Of a DNA stretch of 64,000 nt, positions 10,146 to 18,147 are shown piece by piece. Where the stretch lies: NCBI GenBank assembly GCA_945863605.1, contig CAMAZP010000005.1:62001-126000 (forward strand), written 5' to 3'. The stretch is from Chitinophaga pinensis (GTDB lineage Bacteria; Bacteroidota; Bacteroidia; Flavobacteriales_D; Crocinitomicaceae). The notes below the pieces were generated by a model. The model was not told the origin of the DNA. It worked only from the letters and a program-made list of their open reading frames with translations, and did no database searches. The position numbers were made by a program, and so were the translations under genes. Every line of letters begins with the position of its first letter. Position 1 is the stretch's first letter.

Positions 10146-11201
10146 TTATTTAATTCTAACTAAATCTTTTTCTGTGATTCCTCTTGCTCCTTCGACGATG
10201 ATTTTTGTTCCGTCCACAATGTTTGCATTTTTCTCAATCAATGCTTTTCCATCTTGTTTTTCAATCAAAGTAACATTGACTTTTTTCACTGAATAGTTTC
10301 CCTTTGAACTTGGGGTTGCAATGAAAATATAGTCTTCGTTGTTTTGTGATTTCAAGATACTTTTAGACGGAATAACTAATCCATTTTCAACTTCCATATC
10401 TGTAATTCTAACTTCAGCCAACATATTTGGAAGCAAATCAGAATTGTTATTTACAGCTGCAGTAATTTTAAAGGTACGATTTGTTGATTCAATGTAATTT
10501 CCAACATTTGTGATTTTTAAGTTAAGTTCTTTTCCGCTAAAATTTGGGAAAGTAACATTGATTGGAGTTCCAATTTTAATCGCTTTTAAGTGTTTTTCGG
10601 AAATGTCTGCAACGATGTCAACCGAGTTATTATTCACCAATCGCATCAAAGGAGATGCAGGTCCAGCCATTTGTCCTTGTTTTGCCATCACAACATCAAT
10701 TGTACCTGAAAATGGAGCTTTGATGAAAGATTTACTTTTTTGGGTATTCAATGAATTCAAGCGCGATTTCAAAGATTTCACTTGATTTTTAGCGGTTTCA
10801 TAATCGAATTCAGAACCAACACCTCTTGTTTTAAGTTCTTCTTGTTTTTTCAACATATATTCAGCAAATTCCAATTGTGTTTGGATTTCTTCTGCATTTG
10901 AACTTAAAATCGCAACGTCCAAGGAAACTAAAGTTTGTCCAGTTGTAACTCGGTCGCCTGCTTTAACGTGCACTTTTGTGATTAAACCACCCATTTCGGC
11001 ATTAACCATCACATCTTGATCGGTTGTAACGTTTCCTTGAGCTGATATTTGGTGAGTGAATTTCATTACTGATGCCTCTTCTAGCTGAACCATTGGTAAT
11101 ACATTGACTTCTTTTTCTTTCTTGACTTCTTCTTTCGAGCCACAAGAGCTAATAAATAGACCTATGGAGGTCATTAAAAGGAACATTGAAATTGATTTCA
11201 T
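10146..11201 (-). CDS. RND efflux periplasmic adaptor (membrane-fusion protein), lipoprotein
   Basis: A 351-aa AcrA/MexA-type adaptor linking pump and outer-membrane channel. The signal ends in a lipobox (GLFISSC, then GSKEE), so the protein is probably acyl-anchored to the inner membrane. A barrel-sandwich hybrid half (VNAEMGGLITKVHVKAGDRVTTGQTL) and its partner (FIKAPFSGTIDVVMAKQGQMAGP) flank a short alpha-helical hairpin of about 70 residues. A beta-barrel and a membrane-proximal domain follow (AEVRITDMEVENGLVIPSKSI). Four nt separate it from the tolC-like gene, fitting a single operon. Confidence 0.93.
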   Translation of the reverse strand: MKSISMFLLMTSIGLFISSCGSKEEVKKEKEVNVLPMVQLEEASVMKFTHQISAQGNVTTDQDVMVNAEMGGLITKVHVKAGDRVTTGQTLVSLDVAILSSNAEEIQTQLEFAEYMLKKQEELKTRGVGSEFDYETAKNQVKSLKSRLNSLNTQKSKSFIKAPFSGTIDVVMAKQGQMAGPASPLMRLVNNNSVDIVADISEKHLKAIKIGTPINVTFPNFSGKELNLKITNVGNYIESTNRTFKITAAVNNNSDLLPNMLAEVRITDMEVENGLVIPSKSILKSQNNEDYIFIATPSSKGNYSVKKVNVTLIEKQDGKALIEKNANIVDGTKIIVEGARGITEKDLVRIK

Positions 11202-11205
11202 TTTA

Positions 11206-12534
11206 TTATTTGTTTAAGATTTGGTTATATAATTTATCGAGTGTTATTTTGGATTGAAAAACATCAACTAGTGATGCAACATATTGACTTTGCGCAATCA
11301 TCAGCTGATTGTATTTTTGAGTTACATTGATGCTATTTTCTTTACCAATTTGTTGTTTTAAAATTGAATTATCGTAGATTTTTCCTGCTAGAAGAATATT
11401 TTCTTGTTGCAATTGCATTTTTTGTTGAGCTCCCAACAAATTGTTTATGGCTTGGATTTCTTGCATTTTCAATGCATTTTCAGCGATTTTGTAGTTATTC
11501 TCATCTTGAAGCACAACAATTTTTGCCTGATCTACTTGTGCTTTTCGTTGGCCACTTGAGAAAACAGGAATACTTAATTGCAAACCCCAAACTGTTTGCG
11601 AGAACCAAGGTTTGTCACTAAAAAAATCAAACTCATTTCTGAACGCGTTATAGCTTTGTTGAAAATAACCTCCAAAACTTGGTAAGTAAGCAGATTTTTT
11701 ATTTTTAAGGTTCAAAGCATCAATTTCAATTTGTTGTTGTAACAAAATCAAATTAGTGTTTGCTGCAATGTTACCACTGTTTTTTAGAGAAGCTTTAGCC
11801 AATAAATCGGTAGCTGATTCTTTTAAATCAATCGGTTGATCCAATGGATAAAACATCGCCATTTTCAACAATGTTAATGCATTATTGAGTTGAATTGTTG
11901 CACTTGCTTGTGCGTTTTTAGCAGAAAGCAATGAATAATTGATTTGGTCGATATCCTCTTGGGTAATCATTCCTAATTCAAGGTAATTTTTTTGTTTTTC
12001 AACTAATTTTTCAGTGATGATAACCATTGAATCCACAAATAGTTGACTTTCTTTCGCTACAGCAGCTAAGTGATAAGCTTGTGTTACATCAAAAACAACA
12101 TCTTCTTTTGATTTTGAAACCAATGTTTCTTGTAACTTAACTAACAATTTAGAAGCTTCTAAACCAACGAAGTACGAACCATTGAAAATCAATTGATTCA
12201 CTTGAAGATTAGCGCTCGAGTTGTATTTTGTACCTGCGCGAAAAGAAATTGTTTCTCCATCAGCCGCTGCCGGGTTGAAGAATTTCGCATCCAAAACTTG
12301 AACTGGAAGATTTATGAAATTATTGAAAGTGCCATTAATAGAGGCTTGCGGTAAACCGATTGCAAGGTATTCTTTCTTTAAATGTTCCGCTTTGGTGACA
12401 TCTAAATTGGCATTTTTAACACTTAAATGGTTGTTCAAGGCATAATCCTGAGCTTCGAGCAAAGAATAGGAACTTGAAACTTGACCATAAGTTGCGCTTG
12501 AAACAAGCAACAGTAGGTAGACGATTTTATTCAT
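11206..12534 (-). CDS. TolC-family outer-membrane efflux channel
   Basis: A 442-aa outer-membrane factor with a signal peptide (MNKIVYLLLLVSSATYGQ). Two long alpha-helical repeats are rich in Ala, Gln and Leu (for example LLSAKNAQASATIQLNNALTL, split by the typical strand segments such as GLQLSIPVFSSGQRKAQVDQAK). This is the TolC/OprM fold that forms the exit duct for the pump encoded downstream. The start overlaps the end of the tetR-like gene by 8 nt, which suggests coupled translation. Confidence 0.92.
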   Translation of the reverse strand: MNKIVYLLLLVSSATYGQVSSSYSLLEAQDYALNNHLSVKNANLDVTKAEHLKKEYLAIGLPQASINGTFNNFINLPVQVLDAKFFNPAAADGETISFRAGTKYNSSANLQVNQLIFNGSYFVGLEASKLLVKLQETLVSKSKEDVVFDVTQAYHLAAVAKESQLFVDSMVIITEKLVEKQKNYLELGMITQEDIDQINYSLLSAKNAQASATIQLNNALTLLKMAMFYPLDQPIDLKESATDLLAKASLKNSGNIAANTNLILLQQQIEIDALNLKNKKSAYLPSFGGYFQQSYNAFRNEFDFFSDKPWFSQTVWGLQLSIPVFSSGQRKAQVDQAKIVVLQDENNYKIAENALKMQEIQAINNLLGAQQKMQLQQENILLAGKIYDNSILKQQIGKENSINVTQKYNQLMIAQSQYVASLVDVFQSKITLDKLYNQILNK

Positions 12535-13144
12535 TTGTTTCTCTTTTTATACGTTCTTTTAAATAGTTAATTCCTTCATCGCTTGCCATTCCGCGAATGT
12601 GAAAACGAAATGTTTCCAAAAAGACTTTTCCATATTCATATTCAGGCCAAGGATAAACCTCACCAGCCATTATCAAATCTGTTGATGCTACATACATGCG
12701 TGCAATGATTTCTGGATTCATATTTTCACGGTAAAGTCCTTCTTGTATACCACGTTTAATATTTTCTAAAAACATCTTGAAAACAAAATCCCATTTGTGA
12801 TTTGACATTTTTTGCCAAGCTTCTGGATAATGTTTTTTTAAATCAAAAAATACAGTTGGACTAACAGCTGAAAAGTTTTCAACTACAGATTTACTAATGA
12901 GAAACATAGAGTCAATTGCATTTTCTCCTTGTTCAATACCAATTTCACAAACCGTGCGGTCTTGTGCAAGTTTTTGATCTATAATTTGATTAATTAAATC
13001 TGATTTGTCTTGAAAATAAACATACAGCGTCTTTTTTGACACTCCGATTTCACGTGCTAAATCATCCATTGTTACACTTCTCACGCCAAGTCTTAAAAAA
13101 ACACCTGCACATCGCAACAACAATTCGTTCTTTTTATCTTCCAC
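12527..13144 (-). CDS. TetR/AcrR-family transcriptional regulator of the efflux operon
   Basis: A 205-aa repressor-type protein. The N-terminal helix-turn-helix is clear (VTMDDLAREIGVSKKTLYVYF, residues about 24-44). The C-terminal part is the helical ligand/dimer domain. As first gene of the efflux operon it probably represses its own promoter until a pump substrate binds; this is inferred from arrangement. The only usable start is the ATG at 13144, because the next Met (residue 26) falls inside the DNA-binding domain. A TAATTTTG promoter element ends only 5 nt before this ATG, so the mRNA is probably leaderless. Confidence 0.92.
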   Translation of the reverse strand: MEDKKNELLLRCAGVFLRLGVRSVTMDDLAREIGVSKKTLYVYFQDKSDLINQIIDQKLAQDRTVCEIGIEQGENAIDSMFLISKSVVENFSAVSPTVFFDLKKHYPEAWQKMSNHKWDFVFKMFLENIKRGIQEGLYRENMNPEIIARMYVASTDLIMAGEVYPWPEYEYGKVFLETFRFHIRGMASDEGINYLKERIKRETNE

Positions 13145-13148
13145 GCCG

Positions 13149-13156
13149 CAAAATTA
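13149..13156 (-). promoter_or_regulatory. TANNTTTG -7 element of the tetR efflux operon
   Basis: TAATTTTG on the minus strand, with TTTC instead of TTTG at the -33 position inside the right arm of the inverted repeat. Transcription would begin at or within a few nt of the start codon. Confidence 0.6.
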
Positions 13157-13170
13157 GTCACATTTTAAAC

Positions 13171-13204
13171 TTTGGAAACTATTTTTATTTAAAAAGTTTC
13201 CAAA
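13171..13204. promoter_or_regulatory. Probable TetR operator (inverted repeat)
   Basis: Two perfect 10-bp arms, TTTGGAAACT and AGTTTCCAAA, are separated by 14 nt. They lie 27-60 nt before the tetR-like gene, and one arm covers its -33 region. Arrangement and symmetry fit an autoregulatory operator. The 24-bp centre-to-centre distance would allow two dimers or one wide dimer. Confidence 0.6.
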
Positions 13205-13377
13205 TTATCATTATTTAACTTTTGTTAAGATTATACTAGTCGGAGAGTGTATAAAAAATATGATTTAAACCAGTCAAACTAGGTAATAGAGACTAATCCA
13301 TTTCATCTTTCAACTATTATTCAACTTTAATAACTATTATTTTGGTAATTTTAAACTCGTTTTTTAAAATAATAAAT

Positions 13378-15525
13378 ATGACACGATTTAAAAGTACACT
13401 GGTTGCCATCGCCTTATTTGTTGGCTTTTTCGTCCGAGCAGATGAAGGAATGTGGTTTTTAATGTTCATCGAACGTTTGAATCACCGCGACATGCAAAAA
13501 ATGGGTCTTCAGCTTACTACTGATGAAATTTACAGTATTAACAATTCAAGTTTAAAGGATGCAGTTGTGCAATTCAATGGTGGATGTACGGCTGAATTAA
13601 TTTCAAAAGAAGGTTTATTATTAACCAACCACCACTGTGGATACGATGCAATTGCTGAATTATCTACTCCAGAAAAAGATTATTTAACAAATGGTTTTTG
13701 GGCTGCAACGAAAAAAGATGAGTTAAAACCTAAATCTTTATATGTTCGTTTCTTTGTTCGCATGGACGATTGTACCAAACGAATTCTTGCAAAGTTAAAT
13801 GATGGAATGTCAGAAGCTGAACGCGATAAAGCGATTAAAGAAGAAACAACTGCTATTGAAAAGGAAAATAGCGATAATGGAAAATACACAGTTAGTGTAC
13901 GTTCATTTTTTCAAGGAAATGAATTTTACTACTTTGTTTATCAAGACTATAAAGATGTTCGACTAGTTGGTACACCTCCTGAAAATATTGGGAAATTCGG
14001 TGGAGATACCGATAACTGGGAATGGCCACGTCACACAGGAGATTTCTCAATGTTCCGTGTTTATGCTGATGCAAATGGAAATCCAGCAGAATATTCAACA
14101 AGTAATGTTCCTTTAAAACCAAAACATCACTTACCTGTGAACATAAAAGGAGTAAAAGAAGGTGATTTCGCAATGATTTTAGGATATCCAGGAAGAACAA
14201 ACCGTTGGTTGCCTGCTGGTGGAATTGAGCAAAATATAAAATTTGCTTATCCAGCTTGGGTAGAGGCTTCTAAAACAAGTATGGATGCAATGCAAAAATA
14301 CATGGACAAAGATGATGCTGTTCGTTTAAATTATGCGTCTAAATATGCAGGAATCGCTAATTATTGGAAAAACCGTCAAGGAATGATTGATGCGTTGACA
14401 AAATTTGGAACGTCAACTTCGAAAGCAGCAAACGAAGCAAAATTCAATACGTGGGCGAATAAAAAAGAAAACAAAGAGAAATATGGAACTGTGGTTGCTA
14501 CAATCAATAGTTATTACTCTGCGACAAATGATAAATCTCGCCATGATAACTATTTGCAAATTATGTTCAGAGGTTCTGAGTATGCAAAAATCGCAAGAAC
14601 TTTAGGACCACAATTAGAAGCTTATGCAAAAGCAGATGAAGCAACTAAAGCACAAATGTTACCAGATTTAAAAGTAGGAATTGAAGATTTTTTTGCTGGA
14701 ATCTATATTCCGGCCGAAAGAGATATCATGATTGACGGTTTAAATTTATATGCCAAAAAAGCAGGATACAAATTGGTTCCGTCTATAGAAAAGGCGTTCA
14801 AAAAAGGTAATGGCGACATGACAAGTTTGGTAAATGCCTTGTTTGAAATGAGTATTCTTACTTCAAAAGAGAAAATGATGGCATTTTTGGAGGTTCCTTC
14901 TGAAGGTTTAATTGCTAATGACCCATTGATGAAATTATCAAATGAAATGATTGCACATTTAAATACAAGAACTGACGAGTTAACAAAATTGCAAAATGAT
15001 TTTGGTAAGGCTTACCGTTTATTAGTGGATGGAATGCGTCAATCTAACCTAAGTCCCGTTAAGTATCCAGATGCAAATAGTACTTTACGTTTAACTTATG
15101 GTAAAGTAAGTGCTTTGCCTGCAGACAAACGAAATGATGCTAAAATCAATAACTACACAACGTTACAAGGTACTATCAACAAGTACAAACCAAATGACAA
15201 AGAATTCGATTTACCCAAAAGATTAATTGAATTGAATGACAAAAAAGATTTTGGAGAATACGCTGATAAAGCTGGTTATATGCCTGTAAACTTCTTGACA
15301 AATAACGATATCACAGGTGGAAACTCTGGTTCTCCAGTGTTAAATGGTAAAGGAGAATTAATCGGTTTGGCATTTGATGGAAATATCGAAGCGATGGCTG
15401 GTGATGTTATTTTTGATGCGAAATTGCAAAAAACAATCAACGTTGACATTCGTTATGTGTTGTTCATCATCGACAAATACGCTAGTGCAAAACACATTGT
15501 AAACGAAATGACAATTATCAGATAG
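13378..15525 (+). CDS. dpp7: S46-family dipeptidyl peptidase, DPP7 type
   Basis: A secreted or periplasmic serine exopeptidase that removes N-terminal dipeptides, 715 aa from the ATG chosen here. The longer frame begins with a TTG at 13342 and would bury the signal peptide. The signal (STLVAIALFVGFFVRA) ends just before DEGMW, the conserved N-terminus of mature S46 enzymes. The triad is visible: His86 (LLTNHHC), Asp222 (RHTGDFSMFRVY) and Ser650 (GGNSGSP). The residue 18 positions after Ser650 is Gly668 (FDGN). In this family Gly there marks DPP7 (hydrophobic P1) and Arg marks DPP11 (Asp/Glu P1), so DPP7-like specificity is inferred. It fits the peptide-using character of the region. Confidence 0.92.
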   Translation: MTRFKSTLVAIALFVGFFVRADEGMWFLMFIERLNHRDMQKMGLQLTTDEIYSINNSSLKDAVVQFNGGCTAELISKEGLLLTNHHCGYDAIAELSTPEKDYLTNGFWAATKKDELKPKSLYVRFFVRMDDCTKRILAKLNDGMSEAERDKAIKEETTAIEKENSDNGKYTVSVRSFFQGNEFYYFVYQDYKDVRLVGTPPENIGKFGGDTDNWEWPRHTGDFSMFRVYADANGNPAEYSTSNVPLKPKHHLPVNIKGVKEGDFAMILGYPGRTNRWLPAGGIEQNIKFAYPAWVEASKTSMDAMQKYMDKDDAVRLNYASKYAGIANYWKNRQGMIDALTKFGTSTSKAANEAKFNTWANKKENKEKYGTVVATINSYYSATNDKSRHDNYLQIMFRGSEYAKIARTLGPQLEAYAKADEATKAQMLPDLKVGIEDFFAGIYIPAERDIMIDGLNLYAKKAGYKLVPSIEKAFKKGNGDMTSLVNALFEMSILTSKEKMMAFLEVPSEGLIANDPLMKLSNEMIAHLNTRTDELTKLQNDFGKAYRLLVDGMRQSNLSPVKYPDANSTLRLTYGKVSALPADKRNDAKINNYTTLQGTINKYKPNDKEFDLPKRLIELNDKKDFGEYADKAGYMPVNFLTNNDITGGNSGSPVLNGKGELIGLAFDGNIEAMAGDVIFDAKLQKTINVDIRYVLFIIDKYASAKHIVNEMTIIR

Positions 15526-15544
15526 TATAATTAAAAATAAATTT

Positions 15545-15580
15545 AAAGCCTCAACTATAATTAATATAAGTTGGGGCTTT
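15545..15580 (+). terminator. Terminator after the S46 peptidase gene
   Basis: The stem AAAGCCTCAACTT/AAGTTGGGGCTTT contains one G-T pair and is followed by T-rich DNA. It is nearly symmetric and could also serve the convergent DUF1569 gene. Confidence 0.75.
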
Positions 15581-15628
15581 TATTTTAATCGGAATTATTT
15601 ATTAATCCAATTTCTTCAATCTTTTTTA

Positions 15629-16084
15629 TTAGATATCAAATTGAGAAAAATGATGATCTATATGCTTATAAAACATATTATTCCATCCCTCGGATGTAAG
15701 TACACCAAAGTTTAAATTTTCTTTGTTTTCAAAAAAAGTAGAACCTAACTCCTGCGTTTTGTCAAGATACGCAATTAATCGAGCTTTTTCTACATCAAAA
15801 TTTTTCTCACTATTAATTATAAAAGCAGGTGCTGTAGGTCCATTTTTGGAATAAACAGAATCGTCAATAATTTTTTTCTTAACGAAATTTTTTAAAACAA
15901 ACCTAAGTAAAAAATTAGGTTTCTTGTGATTACTTTCATATACCATTTCATAAGCCACATTTAAATGAGCTAACATTTGAGAGGAGTTCATTTTGCCCCA
16001 AAGTTGAGGAGTTGAAGGTGTCAGTTTTTCTAGTCTCACTAGTATTTCTTCAACAACTTGTTTATCATAAATGTTCTTAATCAT
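15629..16084 (-). CDS. DUF1569/DinB-like protein
   Basis: A 151-aa soluble protein. The segment WGKMNSSQMLAHLNVAYEM (about residues 29-47) and the C-terminal MFYKHIDHHFSQFDI carry the spaced His residues of the DinB/YfiT-like four-helix metal-binding fold, in the DUF1569 form common in Bacteroidota. The biochemical role is unknown; related folds act as thiol-dependent or metal-dependent enzymes. It is a single gene, convergent with the peptidase gene and divergent from fabG. Confidence 0.7.
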   Translation of the reverse strand: MIKNIYDKQVVEEILVRLEKLTPSTPQLWGKMNSSQMLAHLNVAYEMVYESNHKKPNFLLRFVLKNFVKKKIIDDSVYSKNGPTAPAFIINSEKNFDVEKARLIAYLDKTQELGSTFFENKENLNFGVLTSEGWNNMFYKHIDHHFSQFDI

Positions 16085-16205
16085 AAAAGTAGTGTTAAAA
16101 TTTTAGTCAAAAATACATCAAACTTTCTATCAAAATAATTCAGACATCAATATTTTATGTAATTCATCACATCGTATAAAATCCTGCTAATTAAAGAGTT
16201 ATTTT

Positions 16206-16213
16206 TAACTTTG
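16206..16213 (+). promoter_or_regulatory. TANNTTTG -7 element of fabG
   Basis: TAACTTTG lies 15 nt before the fabG ATG, with CTG 19 nt upstream as a weak -33 element. It covers the TTG at 16211 that would otherwise extend the gene, which supports the downstream ATG as the true start. Confidence 0.5.
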
Positions 16214-16228
16214 GGAAAAATTGAAAAT

Positions 16229-16975
16229 ATGGGATTGTTAACTAATAAAATTGTTTTAATAACAGGTGCTTCTCGTGGAATCGGGAAAGCAATTGCGGAA
16301 GAATGTGTCAACCAAGGAGCAACAGTAGCATTTACTTACCTTTCATCGGAAGAAAAAGCACGTGCATTGGAGGAAGAATTGACTGCAAATGGAGGAAAAG
16401 CTAAAGGCTTTCGTTCAGATGCATCTAAATTTGACGATGCTCAAAAATTAGTAGATGATGTTGTTGCAGAATTTGGAACAATTGACGTTTTAGTAAATAA
16501 TGCAGGAATTACACGCGATAATTTATTGATGCGTATGACGGAAGAAATGTGGGATGAAGTTATCAATACCAATTTAAAATCAGCATTTAACTTAACGAAA
16601 GCAGTTCAACGTCCTATGTTGAAAGCTCGTAAAGGTTCAATCATCAATATGTCTTCAGTAGTTGGTGTGAAAGGTAACGCAGGACAAGCAAATTACGCGG
16701 CTTCAAAAGCTGGTTTAATTGGTTTCACAAAATCTATCGCTGCTGAATTAGGTTCAAGAAACATTCGTTGCAACGCGATTGCACCAGGATTTATCGAAAC
16801 AGAAATGACCGAAGCCTTAGACCAAAAAGTTGTGGAAGAATGGAGAAATGGTATTCCCTTGAAACGTGGCGGTCAACCAATCGACGTGGCAAATGCTACC
16901 GTTTTCTTAGCATCAGATATGTCAGCTTACATTACAGGGCAAACACTACACGTGTGTGGTGGAATGTTGATGTAA
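16229..16975 (+). CDS. fabG: 3-oxoacyl-ACP reductase
   Basis: An NADPH-dependent reductase of 3-oxoacyl-ACP in the type II fatty-acid elongation cycle, 248 aa, the usual FabG length. The short-chain dehydrogenase features are TGASRGIG (residues 12-19, cofactor), NNAG (90-93), and the catalytic Ser142/143, Tyr156 and Lys160 (YAASK). The C-terminal end ITGQTLHVCGGMLM is typical of FabG. The ATG at 16229 was chosen because the upstream TTG at 16211 falls inside a promoter element. It is a single gene, followed by an inverted-repeat element rather than an operon partner. Other SDR roles are possible in principle, but similarity to FabG is strong. Confidence 0.9.
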   Translation: MGLLTNKIVLITGASRGIGKAIAEECVNQGATVAFTYLSSEEKARALEEELTANGGKAKGFRSDASKFDDAQKLVDDVVAEFGTIDVLVNNAGITRDNLLMRMTEEMWDEVINTNLKSAFNLTKAVQRPMLKARKGSIINMSSVVGVKGNAGQANYAASKAGLIGFTKSIAAELGSRNIRCNAIAPGFIETEMTEALDQKVVEEWRNGIPLKRGGQPIDVANATVFLASDMSAYITGQTLHVCGGMLM

Positions 16976-16998
16976 TGAAATATTACAGGTTATAAACA

Positions 16999-17123
16999 AA
17001 AAGATTCCTCACTTATGTTCGGAATGACTTTTTGAAGGGTTAGAATATGAAAATGCAAAGCATTTTCACTATGAATCCCCGGAATTAGTCATTTCGACTG
17101 AAAGGAGAAATCCTTTAGATTGC
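16999..17123. repeat. Decayed inverted-repeat intergenic element with central hairpin
   Basis: The left end (17001-17028, ending GGAATGAC) and right end (17088-17123, starting GTCATTTCGACTG) are imperfect inverted copies of each other. The right end has the look of the GTCATTTCGA...GAGAAATC repeat scattered between genes in many Flavobacteriales genomes. Between them lies a perfect 8-bp hairpin (17049-17067, GAAAATGC-AAA-GCATTTTC). No coding frame is present. The whole looks like a degenerate REP- or MITE-like unit. Confidence 0.5.
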
Positions 17124-17165
17124 TAAAACGAATAAAATAATTCAATTTAATAAAAAGCATAATTA

Positions 17166-18137
17166 ATGAATATTCGTCCGCGAAGAAATCGCAAGTCTGT
17201 TGCCATTCGTAATATGGTGGAAGAAACAAAATTGGGCGTTGAAAACCTGATTTATCCTATCTTTTTGAAAGATGGAAAAAATATTAAAGACGAAGTTTTA
17301 TCGCTTCCGAATAATTTCCGTTGGTCAGTTGATCGCCTTTTGCCAGAGATTGAAGAATGCATGAATCTAGGGATTTATACCTTTGATATTTTTCCAGCTG
17401 TGGATGAGGATTTGAAAGATAAAATCGCATCTTATAGTTACGCTGATGATAATTTTTACTTGGATGCTATTCGTCAAATCAAGGAACGGTTTCCAGAATC
17501 CGTTGTGATGAGTGACGTAGCGATGGATCCTTATTCTTCTGACGGACACGATGGTTATGTCGAAGATGGTAAAATCTTGAATGACGAAACATTACCAATT
17601 TTGGCTCGTATGGCAATCGCGCAAGCGCAAGCTGGTGTTGATATCATCGGACCTTCAGACATGATGGACGGTCGAGTAGGAGTTTTGCGTCAAGCTTTGG
17701 ACGAAGAAGGATTTACAGATGTGAGTATCATGTCGTATTCTGCTAAATATGCGAGCGCTTTTTACGGTCCTTTCCGTGATGCCTTGAATTCGGCACCGAA
17801 ATTAGGTGACAAGAAAACGTATCAGATGAATTCAGCAAATAAACGTGAAGCACTTTTGGAAGCACAATTAGACTTTGAAGAAGGTGCGGATATGTTGATG
17901 GTGAAGCCCGCTTTGTGTTATTTGGATGTCATTCATTTATTGCGTGAAAGTTTTTCAATTCCAATCACAGCTTACAATGTGAGTGGTGAATGTGCGATGG
18001 TGATTGCTGCAGCAAGAAATGGTTGGTTGGATTACGACCGAGCAGTTTTTGAAATGTTATTAAGTATCAAACGCGCTGGAGCTGATGGGATTTTGACGTA
18101 TTTCGCTAAAGATTTTGCTAAAATGGTGAAAAAATAA
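17166..18137 (+). CDS. hemB: Delta-aminolevulinic acid dehydratase (porphobilinogen synthase)
   Basis: Condenses two 5-aminolevulinate molecules to porphobilinogen in heme synthesis; 323 aa, normal length. Both Schiff-base lysines are visible: Lys194 (MSYSAKYASAFYG) and Lys247 (ADMLMVKPAL). The active-site metal loop reads DVAMDPYSSDGHDG (117-130). Where zinc enzymes have three Cys, this one has Ala119, Asp121 and Asp129, so it belongs to the magnesium/zinc-independent class. The only other heme link in the window is the H-NOX protein, which binds heme. hutH follows 10 nt downstream, so the two are probably co-transcribed. Confidence 0.96.
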   Translation: MNIRPRRNRKSVAIRNMVEETKLGVENLIYPIFLKDGKNIKDEVLSLPNNFRWSVDRLLPEIEECMNLGIYTFDIFPAVDEDLKDKIASYSYADDNFYLDAIRQIKERFPESVVMSDVAMDPYSSDGHDGYVEDGKILNDETLPILARMAIAQAQAGVDIIGPSDMMDGRVGVLRQALDEEGFTDVSIMSYSAKYASAFYGPFRDALNSAPKLGDKKTYQMNSANKREALLEAQLDFEEGADMLMVKPALCYLDVIHLLRESFSIPITAYNVSGECAMVIAAARNGWLDYDRAVFEMLLSIKRAGADGILTYFAKDFAKMVKK

Positions 18138-18147
18138 GATTTAAAGT

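Noticed and set aside
13342-13377. TTG start extending the S46 peptidase
   Set aside because: It would bury the signal peptide behind 12 extra residues; the ATG at 13378 gives a normal signal and mature end.
16211-16228. TTG start extending fabG
   Set aside because: The codon lies inside a TAACTTTG promoter element and adds six residues absent from FabG proteins.
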